64,000 nt of DNA from a virus: IMG/VR virus record IMGVR_UViG_3300042386_001493, positions 1 to 64,000 of that record. The stretch is one strand, 5' to 3'. Below, piece by piece: positions 8,986 through 19,500 of this stretch (positions are counted from its first letter, which is position 1; every line of letters starts with the position of its first letter). The notes below the pieces were generated by a model. It searched no databases and was not told the DNA's origin. It was given only the letters and a program-made list of their open reading frames with translations. The position numbers and the translations under genes are program-made.

Positions 8986-9429
8986 TTAGTTTGGAAGTCC
9001 GACAGCAATTAAGTTTACAGCCAAAGACAAGTTGCCAGAAGCATTAAACCTAACAAAGCCATCAACCTTAGAGGTTGTTATGTCTCGTAAAACAACTGTA
9101 ACGTTTTGTCCTGCTGCTTCGCCAGTAATATTTTTTGCTGTTGCCGTAACTATTGGAGGAAATTTAAATTCACTTTGAAACGAATAAGTAAAAGCCTTTT
9201 CATTGCCTGCGCTAACTGTGCTATTTGAAAAAATTGGAATATAGGCTCCTATTATTTTTGCATTTGATGTTTTTATTGTTTCTTTACTTGACGATCCGTT
9301 ATCAATAGTTGTAAAGTTATAAGTTGCAGAAGAGACCTGTGTAGACAAATCGTTTACTGCTTTTGCTAACTCATAGATATAAGTAACATCTAGTGGTTGC
9401 CCACGCTCTGGTAATGGTATTTTTGACAT
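8986..9429 (-). CDS. Putative minor tail or fibre protein
   Basis: A 147-residue beta-rich protein, last of the tail-tip genes before the replication module. It starts MSKIPLPERGQP with AGGAGG upstream and has its own TGGTATAAT promoter motif ending 15 bases before the ATG. The C-terminal half (FKFPPIVTATAKNI, VVLRDITTSKVDGFVRF) resembles the short receptor-binding or H-lectin-like beta sandwiches found at the ends of phage tail fibres. That resemblance is by eye and not certain. Confidence 0.55.
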   Translation of the reverse strand: MSKIPLPERGQPLDVTYIYELAKAVNDLSTQVSSATYNFTTIDNGSSSKETIKTSNAKIIGAYIPIFSNSTVSAGNEKAFTYSFQSEFKFPPIVTATAKNITGEAAGQNVTVVLRDITTSKVDGFVRFNASGNLSLAVNLIAVGLPN

Positions 9430-9444
9430 TTATCCTCCTGTTTA

Positions 9445-9453
9445 ATTATACCA
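9445..9453 (-). promoter_or_regulatory. Extended -10 promoter for tail protein at 9429
   Basis: TGGTATAAT lies 15 bases upstream of the ATG and overlaps the stop of the upstream gene. AGGAGG lies between motif and start. Confidence 0.6.
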
Positions 9454-9874
9454 AAGAAACTATACTTGATTCAAATATAGTTAATTCAGCATTTCTTGTC
9501 TTGTTAATTCCTTCAACCTGGACTGCAACCCTAACATTTATTGTAGCAGAATCTTTTTTAACAAATCCATATGTGTGTATTGGCGATGTTCCGTGATACT
9601 CATAGGTTCCGTTGTCAAATTTTACAAAAATATCATATTTGGGTCTAGTATTCTCATCACCCCAGACTGCAATTAAACTATTTCCGTTTCTCGAAAGATT
9701 TCCGCTTACAGGCTCAATGGTATTTGCAACTGCTGTAAATATTGAAGAATAATGAGAAGTTCTGTTTTTATCATCAGACACAATCCTGTATCTTAAAACA
9801 TACTCATTGTCGTCATTTACTGGTGGCAATTGACTCCTTGGAATAACTAATTTTTTAATCCCTGCATCAGCCAT
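9446..9874 (-). CDS. Putative tail-tip structural protein
   Basis: A 142-residue beta-rich protein starting MADAGIKKLVIPRSQLPPV. The run EYVLRYRIVSDDKNRTSHYS followed by paired strands resembles a fibronectin type III-like fold. It begins at a TAATG overlap with the preceding gene and is probably co-translated with it. I infer a minor tail role from position between the tail hub genes and another tail-tip gene. Confidence 0.5.
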   Translation of the reverse strand: MADAGIKKLVIPRSQLPPVNDDNEYVLRYRIVSDDKNRTSHYSSIFTAVANTIEPVSGNLSRNGNSLIAVWGDENTRPKYDIFVKFDNGTYEYHGTSPIHTYGFVKKDSATINVRVAVQVEGINKTRNAELTIFESSIVSLV

Positions 9875-11058
9875 TACGACACACCAACAGAAAATCTAAA
9901 TTCAACATAGTTGCTAGTATTGGGAGACTTTATAACGGTTTCTTGATTTTCATTTTTTACAATAGAATACCCCGTTAGTCCATAAAGTGGATTAACTGTT
10001 TGAGTATTTTCTAATCTTAAAGCATCTAATGCAATATAATAGTTATTAGAAGGAACATTAAACTCTCCACTTTCATCTGTAATAACACAAGCATAAATTT
10101 TTATTACAGTTGCTATTTCCCAACTAAAATTTTCTGTTTTGTATAAATCTTGTAATTTTTTTGATATTACAAAATATCTATTTTCTTCAAAGTCTGCAAG
10201 TGTATTGTACTCTCCTTCTGAATCTGCCAAATTTCCAGAACTTCCCTGGTTTAGTTCTGCTTCAAACCTTGCATACTGTGCTCCGTCAGGAGAAGAAAAC
10301 TCAACAAGAATTCTAACTGTTTCAGGTATTGAGGCTGAATTTCCATCTCTGTTTACTAAAGAAAACGCTAATTTTAATTCATCGTTTGGAGAGTTTCTTG
10401 ATAGATCAATGTTGGCTCCTGTTAATCTTATATGATTTGATTCTGATTCAATTACAAAGTGATCAAGGGTTTCATCGCTTTCAGAACTAAGAGTTAAGTT
10501 TGCTTGATCGCCCCTAATTAAAATTACGTTATTTAAAAACCTACACCTTTCATACCTATTTGCACGAGATGGATTAAAGAAAATAGTGTTATCGGCATTT
10601 GTTTTAAATACTACACCGTTATTATCAAGAATTATATTGCCAGCGCCACCATCAAGCGCTTCAGGCTTTGATAGAATTTCTGTCGTTGCAGCGCTAGTAG
10701 CATACTGCCAACCTTCTGTTGTTGTAAATGCAAAAATTGTTTTACTATCGTAAACTCCAGCAGAAGGATTTGATCCAGCAGAGTATAAACCTATTTCTGA
10801 TATTTCATATCTTTCTTCTGTTGGTAATTCTGCAGTAAATACAATTTTGTCAACACCGTTTTCGTTTACAAATCCTCTAGAAGAGATTGGCACTCTAAAC
10901 ATTTCAAATTCTAAATTCTTTTTTAAAGAAAAATCTGCAGAAGTATCGTTAGTATCTAGTGGTGTTGGTCCACATCCAATTGCAATATATGACGCATATG
11001 CTGGAGCCTGGCCAAGCAAATATTTGCCAATAATATTTTTCCCAATACTGGTTATCAT
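9874..11058 (-). CDS. Putative tail fibre or baseplate protein
   Basis: A 394-residue protein whose N-terminus (ASYIAIGCGPTPL, then VFTAELPTEERYEISEIGLY) matches the phage tail-fibre attachment pattern. In that pattern an N-terminal domain contains an AEL..EERY.I.EIGLY segment. The C-terminal half is a beta sandwich with NYYIALDALRLEN and resembles a carbohydrate-binding domain. It starts at an ATGA overlap with the upstream gene. It would attach to the tail tip and contact the cell surface, an inference from position and domain order. Confidence 0.6.
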   Translation of the reverse strand: MITSIGKNIIGKYLLGQAPAYASYIAIGCGPTPLDTNDTSADFSLKKNLEFEMFRVPISSRGFVNENGVDKIVFTAELPTEERYEISEIGLYSAGSNPSAGVYDSKTIFAFTTTEGWQYATSAATTEILSKPEALDGGAGNIILDNNGVVFKTNADNTIFFNPSRANRYERCRFLNNVILIRGDQANLTLSSESDETLDHFVIESESNHIRLTGANIDLSRNSPNDELKLAFSLVNRDGNSASIPETVRILVEFSSPDGAQYARFEAELNQGSSGNLADSEGEYNTLADFEENRYFVISKKLQDLYKTENFSWEIATVIKIYACVITDESGEFNVPSNNYYIALDALRLENTQTVNPLYGLTGYSIVKNENQETVIKSPNTSNYVEFRFSVGVS

Positions 11059-11564
11059 GATTCATTCCCATCAAATTGCACAATATATATTGTACCACTT
11101 GTGCTTAGTTCAACCTCAATTTGCTCATCATTGTTTAAACCTATTGCCTCTATAATTAGATCGCCTTGCCCATCAACGTAAACATTTGCATCATTTAATC
11201 CATTGCCCTTATTTGGAGTTTTTTCATTAAAATTAATAGAAAATCCAGAAAAGTATTGATCTGATGTTTTTTGTAAACCAAGAATGTTATTAGGATTGTA
11301 CTGTTGCTGTAAGGACTTGATGTTTTTTATTGGTTCATAAGATATGTCTTGTCCATTAATTGTGTCATTTCTTGATATGCTTACTAATTCTTGAGCAGAA
11401 AGGTCTTCAAAATATAACGTCGCCATTTCGTTTATTAATTGATCATTATCTTCAAACAATATAATATCTGGTGTTGCTGCTTTTATATGATTAACATTTG
11501 ATGTTGACAGTATTTGATTTAAGGTTGCGGGAGTTTGTGGTGTTGCAGATAAACTAATTGACAT
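11055..11564 (-). CDS. Hypothetical tail-tip protein
   Basis: A 169-residue acidic protein beginning MSISLSATPQTPATLNQILS and ending in a beta-strand pair (GTIYIVQFDGNES). It has a Shine-Dalgarno-like GAGGT upstream and starts two bases after the stop of the large hub gene. I recognise no family. Its position between the hub and a fibre-like gene suggests a structural or assembly role at the tail tip. Confidence 0.55.
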   Translation of the reverse strand: MSISLSATPQTPATLNQILSTSNVNHIKAATPDIILFEDNDQLINEMATLYFEDLSAQELVSISRNDTINGQDISYEPIKNIKSLQQQYNPNNILGLQKTSDQYFSGFSINFNEKTPNKGNGLNDANVYVDGQGDLIIEAIGLNNDEQIEVELSTSGTIYIVQFDGNES

Positions 11565-11566
11565 TT

Positions 11567-14500
11567 TTATACCTCACTTAAATAAATAGTCATATCTGGA
11601 CCATCTATATTTCTTGAATACTCTATATTATATACTACAAACCTATCATTTTCTGTAGCAACTAAATCTAAATCATTAGAATCTTTATAATTAATTGTTA
11701 CAATATCTCCTAGTTGTATTGTTGGTGTAGCAAATATTTTTACACCTATTGATTTTTTAGGAGTCATAATTTTATTAATAATCCATCCCATTAGGGCTTC
11801 TGCATCATCTTCTGTTTGAATATAGTCAGTGCTTATAGAAAATTCATTTTTGCCATAAATCAACCTACTTAATTTAATTTCATCATATTTGTTTTTTTGA
11901 ACTAATGGAGAATAAGTTAAGGTATTTCCTTTAAATGGTGGGTCTGAAAGATTTCCTTTTTTCTTAAAATATTCATCTACTGTTAGTTCGTGAGTTGTGT
12001 TTTGTGTAAAAGCAATACCCTGAATTCTTAACCAATTTCCCGCTGTTTCATCTAACACTAAAAAATTATCTGTTGAATTAAATATTAAAAATTCAGCACC
12101 ATACGAGTCTGAGTAAAAACCAGAAACTGTGTATGCAAGGTTTTTATTGATTGGTGGAGCCAACTTAGAGTATAGGGCTGGATATGCTTTATCATACCTA
12201 ATATTAAAATAGGCGCACTCACGCATTATAGATCCAAACTCTTCAAAATATATGTTATATTTGGGTGGCTGTTGTGCACTTATTCCAGAGAGGTGAGTTG
12301 ATTGAACAACTCCACTCATTGCATACTTTCTAAATGATTCATTAGTGCCAACCTCTTTATTTTTAAATGCAGAGGATAATGTTTCTGTTACGGAAGAGTC
12401 AAAACCTTCAGCATAGTTTCCAGATAAAGCATAAACATGTTCAAACATGCATCTTGAAGATCCACGAGAAAATAATGCCATATTATTGTATATTGGAAGT
12501 GGGTCGGTATCGTCAACAACTTGAATTAACTGATTATTAATATATAGAAAAAACCTTCTTGTATTACCAATATCTTGATATTCTACCGTTAGATCATATA
12601 CCGTTGTGTCTTCTTCTGCTGATACTCTTTGATACCCTGCAAAAGTTCCACTGTCAACATTTATTTGAGTAAGTCCGCCATACAACTTAATTGGAATTGC
12701 CTTGTCTGATGCGGTTTCTTTTTTAATTTTATAGAATACAACATTGTTAATAGAGATGTTTGACTGACCGCTTTGATTTAAATTTAAATACGATTCAACA
12801 TTATTTGCTGTTAATGCAATAATTTCAAAATAATAGCCATTGTTTGTTTCGGGATTAACCAAAATACCAATGCCTCCAGACCCTCCACCAATGTTTGGAT
12901 CTTGAGTTGGCACTGTGCTGCCAGTCTGATAGTATGTCATAGTGCCAAATGGCGTTTGACCCCTTATCTCATTATTTTCTATTTTTCCAACAACTCTAAT
13001 CCTAGTTCCAAATGTTTTAAAGGCACTGTCTAATTTTTTATAAACATAAGAAACAAAATTAATAGGGTTTTCTGTGGGTTTAAATGATGGTCCATTAATA
13101 ATTAAAGCAGAAGCCTGAACAACTCCAGCCCGAGTTGATGATAATTGGTTTACTTCTGTTTCTGTTAAAAAATTTGTAACATTTGAATTTTTAATAATTC
13201 CATTTCTAGATGCTTGTTTTGCTAAGTCATTACTAATTCCTGCAGCACCTATAGATGTTGCGGGTATTGTAGGATTAATTTCTGTTGTAAATAAATATTG
13301 AGATTGCATTTCTATTCCACGAACATTGTTTTTATCAGACCAATAGGGATTTATTCCTGCAAAATGAGAAGTTACTTGAGTTCCAAACTGACCACGACCG
13401 TGTTCATAAACTTCTCCTGCCTGCAACCTTGTTATAGAACCAATTGACTCGTAATATGGTGTTGAAAAAATACGAATAAGACCAGTTCGATATATTTTTC
13501 CGTTAAAAGGAAGGGCTGCAAAATATTTTTGATACTCTTGGTTATTAGAAATGTATACGTTTCCAACTCCAGTAATACTGTATTGTACGGCATCATACCT
13601 TATAATTTCTCCGTTTGAATAAAAATATCCCTGATTTCTTGACAAATAATATACGTTTTCTCCAATGTCAATTGTATTATTAATAATTGAATTACCAAAA
13701 ACAGTTGGTAATTCGTTAGATAAATCTGAGTTTAATGGCATTGCTGCTAAAATATAGTTTCCATTTTCACTTATTTTTTCATTTATTGTTTTTAACGGCT
13801 CGACGTTAGCAACTTCCCAAAGCAAGGTTGGTTTATAAATCCAAGTTTTTTCTTCTTCAAGAACGTTTGCTTGGTTAACAGATCCATAAGATCTTTGAAT
13901 ATACCTTGTTGTATAATTTATTTTGCCATCATTAAATATTGTTTTATCTTCAGCAGTTATTGCAATAATGTTTGGGATATTTGATGTTGTTTGATTTTCA
14001 ATAATGCCAGAAACTGACTGATTATTGTTTCCAAGCAACTGGATATCTGCACTTCTTTGAAGTTCTGTTGGCATTAAGTAGTCTTTGCTCATTACAATAA
14101 AATTGTTATATTCATCAAAAAACATTGATGTTTGTGTTGCTACTGCAAGTTGATTTAAAACTTCAGCAACATTCTGATCTGGTGCTATAAATAAATAAGG
14201 AATTATGGGGTCTTGCTCGTTGTCAACTCTTTTAAAAGAATAATTAGCAAATCCAATATAATCTAGCAATAAACAAATAGCATAACTAAGTGATACATTT
14301 GTAACAAGCATTCTTGGTGCTGGCATAGACTCTAAAAAGAAATAAAAATCTCTTAACTCTAAAGATAAAATACCTCCAGTTACATCAGACTGGGGCATGC
14401 CCTCTGAGTACAAGGTTTTTATAGGTACGCAATAGTCATAGTTTTCTACATTAAGAATTTTTTCATAAAAAGTAAACTTAATATTTTTTCTTAAATAGTT

Positions 14501-15883
14501 GCTAATAATACTATTTGTGTTAATTGGATTAAACGCTTGCTCTGCATCAAAAATAGAAATAGATCCAGTAGATGCTAAAAGTTGTCCAACTGGCAAAGCG
14601 GTGTTTCCAAGATCTGAAAGAGATTTTTTTATGTTGTAACTTATAACTTCATCAGAAATATCAACAACTAGTCTTGGAGACATTTCAATTAAATCAAAGG
14701 TTGAATCTTTTTTATTCATTATTTCTGCAACAATTCTAATACCACGAATGTATGCAAACTCCCTGTATCTAGACTCTCCACTTGTTGGATCTACAAAAAA
14801 TCCTGGCGATACAAGATCTTTTACAAAATTAGTTTTTGGATTTATGGACTCAGATCCAATTGTCCATCCGTAGGTAGGAGTAAATGTTTCATAGGCCTGA
14901 CTTGTACTATTCCAGACATGATATGTTCCTATACTGTTGCTTGTTTCTAAAACAAGATAAGCGTAGCCGTTTATTGAAGATTCAGGAAGCAAGGTAGTTG
15001 AAGAATACGTCTCTGCAAAAACAAAAGTATCGGCATACTCACTTGGAATTATTAACCCATACTCTAGTTCTACATATCCGTCTGATCCAATTATAGGGCT
15101 ACCGTCTGACCTTGTAGAGTTTTCATTAAATGAATATGCATCTACCCAATTATTATTTTTTAAATATTGAACTTTCCATCTTTTAGGAGTAGTCTTGTTT
15201 AATTCTCCAAAAAAAGGATCTGCATTTACTGAAGAAAAATTAATAAAATCTTGTAAGTCTACATTGCCAATGTTTGTTTGCATTTTAATTACAATTCTAT
15301 TTGTTGGTACTTGCTCTTTATAGACCACAAACGGCACAGCATCATCAATGTAATAAGAACCATTTAAAATATTTTTTGCAATACCACGTTCTACATTGTT
15401 TTCTTTTCTGTAAGAGTTCCAATATTTAAATTCATCATACCTAGAGGACATGTAGTATCTGGGTCTTTGTGCCATAAACACTCCAGAGTTTGAAAGATAT
15501 TGATTGCTTCTATCAAAAAACAAAGGCTTGTTAATTCCAGACCTTGGTCTAAATGGTTTTAAACAATCTTCTAATGAGTACAATAGTTTTCTTTTTTGCT
15601 CTATTGATGTAAATAGTTGTGGAAGGTTTTGATCATCTACCCCACCATTTATAGATATTTCAGAATCTGTAGCATCTGTGTAGTAATCTCCAGCATCTAG
15701 TGAGTCAAAAGATGACGGTAGTGTTTGAAATTTAATCTCATCCCCAGTAGGTCTATATCTATAGTTTCCAACATGAAAAATATTATCTGGCATGTTCATG
15801 TTCCATTCAGCAAGAACTAAAGATCTTGTTTGAATTGTTGGAGATGTTTCAAAATGAGTTTTTAATTCTTGACTTACAAACAA
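11567..15883 (-). CDS. Large tail-tip hub / minor tail protein
   Basis: A protein of about 1438 residues. I place the start at a TTG (15883-15881), one base after the upstream stop, with AAGAGG six bases before it. An earlier in-frame TTG at 15949 would overlap the upstream gene and lacks a ribosome site. The centre (LELRDFYFFLESMPAPR, YAICLLLDYIGF, SMFFDEYNNFIVMS) looks like the hub domains of tail-associated minor tail proteins. A later stretch around FFLYINNQLIQVVDD looks like a laminin-G-type sandwich. The C-terminal end (ATPTIQLGDIVTINYK) resembles the closing hub domain. It would form the tail tip that anchors fibres and opens on adsorption. Confidence 0.7.
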   Translation of the reverse strand: MFVSQELKTHFETSPTIQTRSLVLAEWNMNMPDNIFHVGNYRYRPTGDEIKFQTLPSSFDSLDAGDYYTDATDSEISINGGVDDQNLPQLFTSIEQKRKLLYSLEDCLKPFRPRSGINKPLFFDRSNQYLSNSGVFMAQRPRYYMSSRYDEFKYWNSYRKENNVERGIAKNILNGSYYIDDAVPFVVYKEQVPTNRIVIKMQTNIGNVDLQDFINFSSVNADPFFGELNKTTPKRWKVQYLKNNNWVDAYSFNENSTRSDGSPIIGSDGYVELEYGLIIPSEYADTFVFAETYSSTTLLPESSINGYAYLVLETSNSIGTYHVWNSTSQAYETFTPTYGWTIGSESINPKTNFVKDLVSPGFFVDPTSGESRYREFAYIRGIRIVAEIMNKKDSTFDLIEMSPRLVVDISDEVISYNIKKSLSDLGNTALPVGQLLASTGSISIFDAEQAFNPINTNSIISNYLRKNIKFTFYEKILNVENYDYCVPIKTLYSEGMPQSDVTGGILSLELRDFYFFLESMPAPRMLVTNVSLSYAICLLLDYIGFANYSFKRVDNEQDPIIPYLFIAPDQNVAEVLNQLAVATQTSMFFDEYNNFIVMSKDYLMPTELQRSADIQLLGNNNQSVSGIIENQTTSNIPNIIAITAEDKTIFNDGKINYTTRYIQRSYGSVNQANVLEEEKTWIYKPTLLWEVANVEPLKTINEKISENGNYILAAMPLNSDLSNELPTVFGNSIINNTIDIGENVYYLSRNQGYFYSNGEIIRYDAVQYSITGVGNVYISNNQEYQKYFAALPFNGKIYRTGLIRIFSTPYYESIGSITRLQAGEVYEHGRGQFGTQVTSHFAGINPYWSDKNNVRGIEMQSQYLFTTEINPTIPATSIGAAGISNDLAKQASRNGIIKNSNVTNFLTETEVNQLSSTRAGVVQASALIINGPSFKPTENPINFVSYVYKKLDSAFKTFGTRIRVVGKIENNEIRGQTPFGTMTYYQTGSTVPTQDPNIGGGSGGIGILVNPETNNGYYFEIIALTANNVESYLNLNQSGQSNISINNVVFYKIKKETASDKAIPIKLYGGLTQINVDSGTFAGYQRVSAEEDTTVYDLTVEYQDIGNTRRFFLYINNQLIQVVDDTDPLPIYNNMALFSRGSSRCMFEHVYALSGNYAEGFDSSVTETLSSAFKNKEVGTNESFRKYAMSGVVQSTHLSGISAQQPPKYNIYFEEFGSIMRECAYFNIRYDKAYPALYSKLAPPINKNLAYTVSGFYSDSYGAEFLIFNSTDNFLVLDETAGNWLRIQGIAFTQNTTHELTVDEYFKKKGNLSDPPFKGNTLTYSPLVQKNKYDEIKLSRLIYGKNEFSISTDYIQTEDDAEALMGWIINKIMTPKKSIGVKIFATPTIQLGDIVTINYKDSNDLDLVATENDRFVVYNIEYSRNIDGPDMTIYLSEV

Positions 15884-15884
15884 T

Positions 15885-16526
15885 TTAAACCTCTTCCAGA
15901 GATACCGAAATATTCCAAAGGTCGTGATTTGTTCCGCCACGTTTGACAACGCTGTAGTTAAAATCAGAAAAATAAACTTCTACAATTTGATTGTATTTAC
16001 CTAGGTGTCCAAAAGATGCATCTGTGGTTTCTCCATCAACTGGAAAATTAGTATATTTATCATATGCTAAATACATCCAAAAAGGACCTTGATGATTTTC
16101 ATACCAATCTAAAACCTCAACCCCTCCTGCACCACCATCTGCAGTAAACTCTGAACTTGTTCCTTTATTAGGAGATAGTCCAGTTGAAGCAAAATCTGCT
16201 TTGTCAGAATATGCACGGGATGGCAAATTATTCCAAGATACACTCATAGTAAGTTTATCTGCAATATGATAAGACCTCATCCTACCATTGATAGTTCTTT
16301 CTCGTTTTTCAATTCTTTCTGAGTTAAAGGACATGTCTTCTCTGTTGTGATCTGATAATATTAAAAATTGATTAATACCGCCTGTGGTAAGGCTTGAATT
16401 AGCCCCTATTTCTTGTCCAGTTGGCACGTAAAGGCCATTACTCAGGGTTCCCGCATTCTCTGACCATAGAATTGATTGTGGTCTTTGATACCTCTTTCTA
16501 CCCGAAATATACGCTGAGGTTGCCAT
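15885..16526 (-). CDS. Minor tail protein (distal-tail-like)
   Basis: A 213-residue protein immediately downstream of the tape measure and upstream of the hub, the usual place for the distal tail protein of siphoviruses. It contains RMRSYHIADKLTMSVSWNNL and a WMYLAYDKY segment, then ends with short strands NISVSLEEV. It begins at a TAATG overlap with the tape measure gene. The distal-tail assignment is by position; the sequence is only generally consistent with it. Confidence 0.6.
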   Translation of the reverse strand: MATSAYISGRKRYQRPQSILWSENAGTLSNGLYVPTGQEIGANSSLTTGGINQFLILSDHNREDMSFNSERIEKRERTINGRMRSYHIADKLTMSVSWNNLPSRAYSDKADFASTGLSPNKGTSSEFTADGGAGGVEVLDWYENHQGPFWMYLAYDKYTNFPVDGETTDASFGHLGKYNQIVEVYFSDFNYSVVKRGGTNHDLWNISVSLEEV

Positions 16527-19500
16527 TATTTTTGCCCCTTAATTCTTTGATTGTCTATTCGTCTAATTTGTGTCATAACGGTCTTTGCAATATCGTCGGG
16601 ACTTGAATCAGATTTAACATTAACATTTAGACTATAATTATACACTGAAGACCCTCCGTATGAGCCATCATTTATTTTATTAAGATTATTTACTCCAAAT
16701 GAATCAACGGCATTTCTACGAACAACAAACTCTCCAGGAGTAAGCATTGCTGGAATTGTATCAGTACCCCTTGAGTATCCTCCAGAAACATAGTATTTAG
16801 GAATTATACCGCCCATTGCTCTTGCACGATAAGAAACCGTTGGTGTTGCTGCAGCAGAAAATGACGACAAAGGATTGTAAGAAGTTTTTGTAGGTGGGAT
16901 TATTGTATATCCACCACCTCTTGGACCAGATGCGCTTGCTGTTGATGCTGGCTTTGGCACTATTGTTGGCATAACTGGTGTTGGTCCATAAAGACCACCA
17001 GACAACCCCTGATTGTATGCAGTGTTTGTGTTGGTAGGAGGTTTTGATATAGGAGTTTTTTGCAAATCTTTCATAATGTTTGTTAAGTCTGCAAGTTGTG
17101 CTCTGCTTTCTGCAAGAGAGTCGTTATTTTCTTTTGTTATTCTTGCTACTTTTTCTGCATCTGTTTCTGCTGCTGGATTAGCAAATGTTAAAAGTGATGC
17201 AGCGCCTAACTCTTTGCTTGTAATTCCATCCCACAACGCTTTCATTCTTTTAAGCGTGTCTTCGTGACCACGTAAAACTGCTTGATACTCTACACCCCGA
17301 ACTCTTGCACCGTCTACCCCTAAAGCCACAGCCTCCCACTTTGCTCGTTGTGCCTCAATTGCATCAAGTTCTGCTTGAAGTTTAGCCTGTAATGGTAATA
17401 TTGATAATTTGTTTATATTATAATTTGCATCTTGTAATCTTAAAATTTCAGCAGAAACTTTAAGTGAGTCTTGATCAAGTGCATAAACTTTTTCAGAAAT
17501 TGTATAAAGTTTTTCTTCAATTTGTACTCTTGTTAACCCGTTAGTGTTTGTTAGTTTGCCAATTTCTTTTTCTCTTGCAACTTGTAATAAGTTTGAATTT
17601 CTTTCTTTTGCTTTTCTTGCTTCTTCTGCTCTTTGTTGTTGTATTGCCTTTGCTGCAGCAGAAAGGTCTCCTCTTGTTAATGCATCGGCAATTGTAATTC
17701 TTGATGACTCCTTAGCAGCAATATCATCAGTAATATCTGATATTTGTTGAAGGGCCTTTTCTTGTGCATCATATTTTTTATTGATTGACTCTGCAGCCTT
17801 ATCAATTAATGACAGGTCATGATTTAAGATTGTTGACTGTGCATTAAGCAGTGCTATTGGTCTATCGTAATTTTCTTCCATTAGTCGTTGTTGTATATCA
17901 ATTAATTTTTCATTAGCATCAATTAATTTATTTGCAGCATCAATTTGTGGCTGATAAATATTTCTTGCTTCTCTTTCAATAACATCAAAATATTCCATTG
18001 CCATGCTTACTTCTTTTTTTATCCGTTCTGCAGGATTTATTATATCTTGTGTTCTTGTTTGATTTCTTTTAAGTTCTCTTAGTGTAGCAATCATTCTATC
18101 AATTTCTTCTTTTGTTTTACCACTTGCAAAAGCAAGGGCAATTTGCTCATTTGTAACAATTTCTAATGCCTCTGCAGCAGACAGTCCAGCAGCCTTTAAA
18201 TTTGTGAATGTTGCACTCTGTGCTCTTAGTACTTGAGTCTGACTTCTAGCATTGTCTTCAAACTCTCCAAGAGTTGCCTCATTTAGTGCCTTTGCTAATT
18301 TTTTTCCATCTGCAGTTATTTTAACAATACCGTTTTTAATTGTTATAAATTTCTTTTGAATTGCTGGATCTAAATCAGATATAAAATCAATAAGTTCTTG
18401 GTTTATCCCTTGCGCTCTAAGTTGTTGATTAATTCCTTTAAATATTTTAATGTCTCCGCCTGAAGAATTCATTACTCTTCTTAGTTCGTCAATTCCGCCA
18501 CGGGCATTGACTGATGCATCCCTTACTAACTTTAATCTTTTAAGTAGTTCATCTAAAGTTGTATCTCTTTCTCCTGAGCCAGGAGTTGCCCCCTTATTTG
18601 TTCCTTTTTCTATTGCTGCGTTAAAACCTTTTGCTAAGTATGCTGCTATAGCATCTTGTTCTGACATACCTTTAAATTCAGCAAGTGCTGCTGCTCTAAT
18701 TTGTGGATCTACTTTTCCAACTAAATAATTAACAAGCAATGTTTTATTTATAAGTGGTTTACCTTCAGATAATTTATCAAAATTAGTTAAGGCATCTGCA
18801 AATAATGTTGGATTTTCACCAGCAAGTTTTTGAACAACTGTTTTATCTATTTTATCTGGCAGTATTGAAATTTTTGATAATGCATCATTTGCAACTGTTA
18901 ATTGTTTTACTCCATTAGTAGTAAGGTCTAGTTGAACTCCATACTTTTGTTGAAATTTTGCAAGAATATCTAATGCGGTCATGTCTTTATCAAAGGCAAC
19001 TTCGTTAGTGTTTATATAATTAAGCATTAAGTCAATTGTTTTTGCATTTGTACCAGTCTGCGTTATTAACTCAAGAAGTGTGCTTGCCCCTGCAAAACCT
19101 TCTTTTCCTACAACCGTATTTATTTTTGCTTGAATTTCTGGAACTTGTTTGGATGCATCTAAAAGAGCAATTACCGCATTTGGACTTAACTCTCCAGAAG
19201 CAAAACCAATCTGTATGACCTTTTTAAAATCTGTATTTGCAAGATCATTTAATTCATCTTTAGCAATATCTTTAAACACTTTAATGGCATCTGAAGCATT
19301 TTTGTATAAATTATCGATAGATGTTCCAATTGCTTTGTCAAAATTTTCTGTAGATATTTGACCTGATAATTTAATAACATCGTTTATCGTTTGTTGATTT
19401 GCATTATTTAAACTATCTAAACCAATTTTTCTTTGATCTTCAATATCTTTAATTTCTTTTTCAGTTTTTGCATTTTTAAGTTTTAAATCATATTGTTGAT

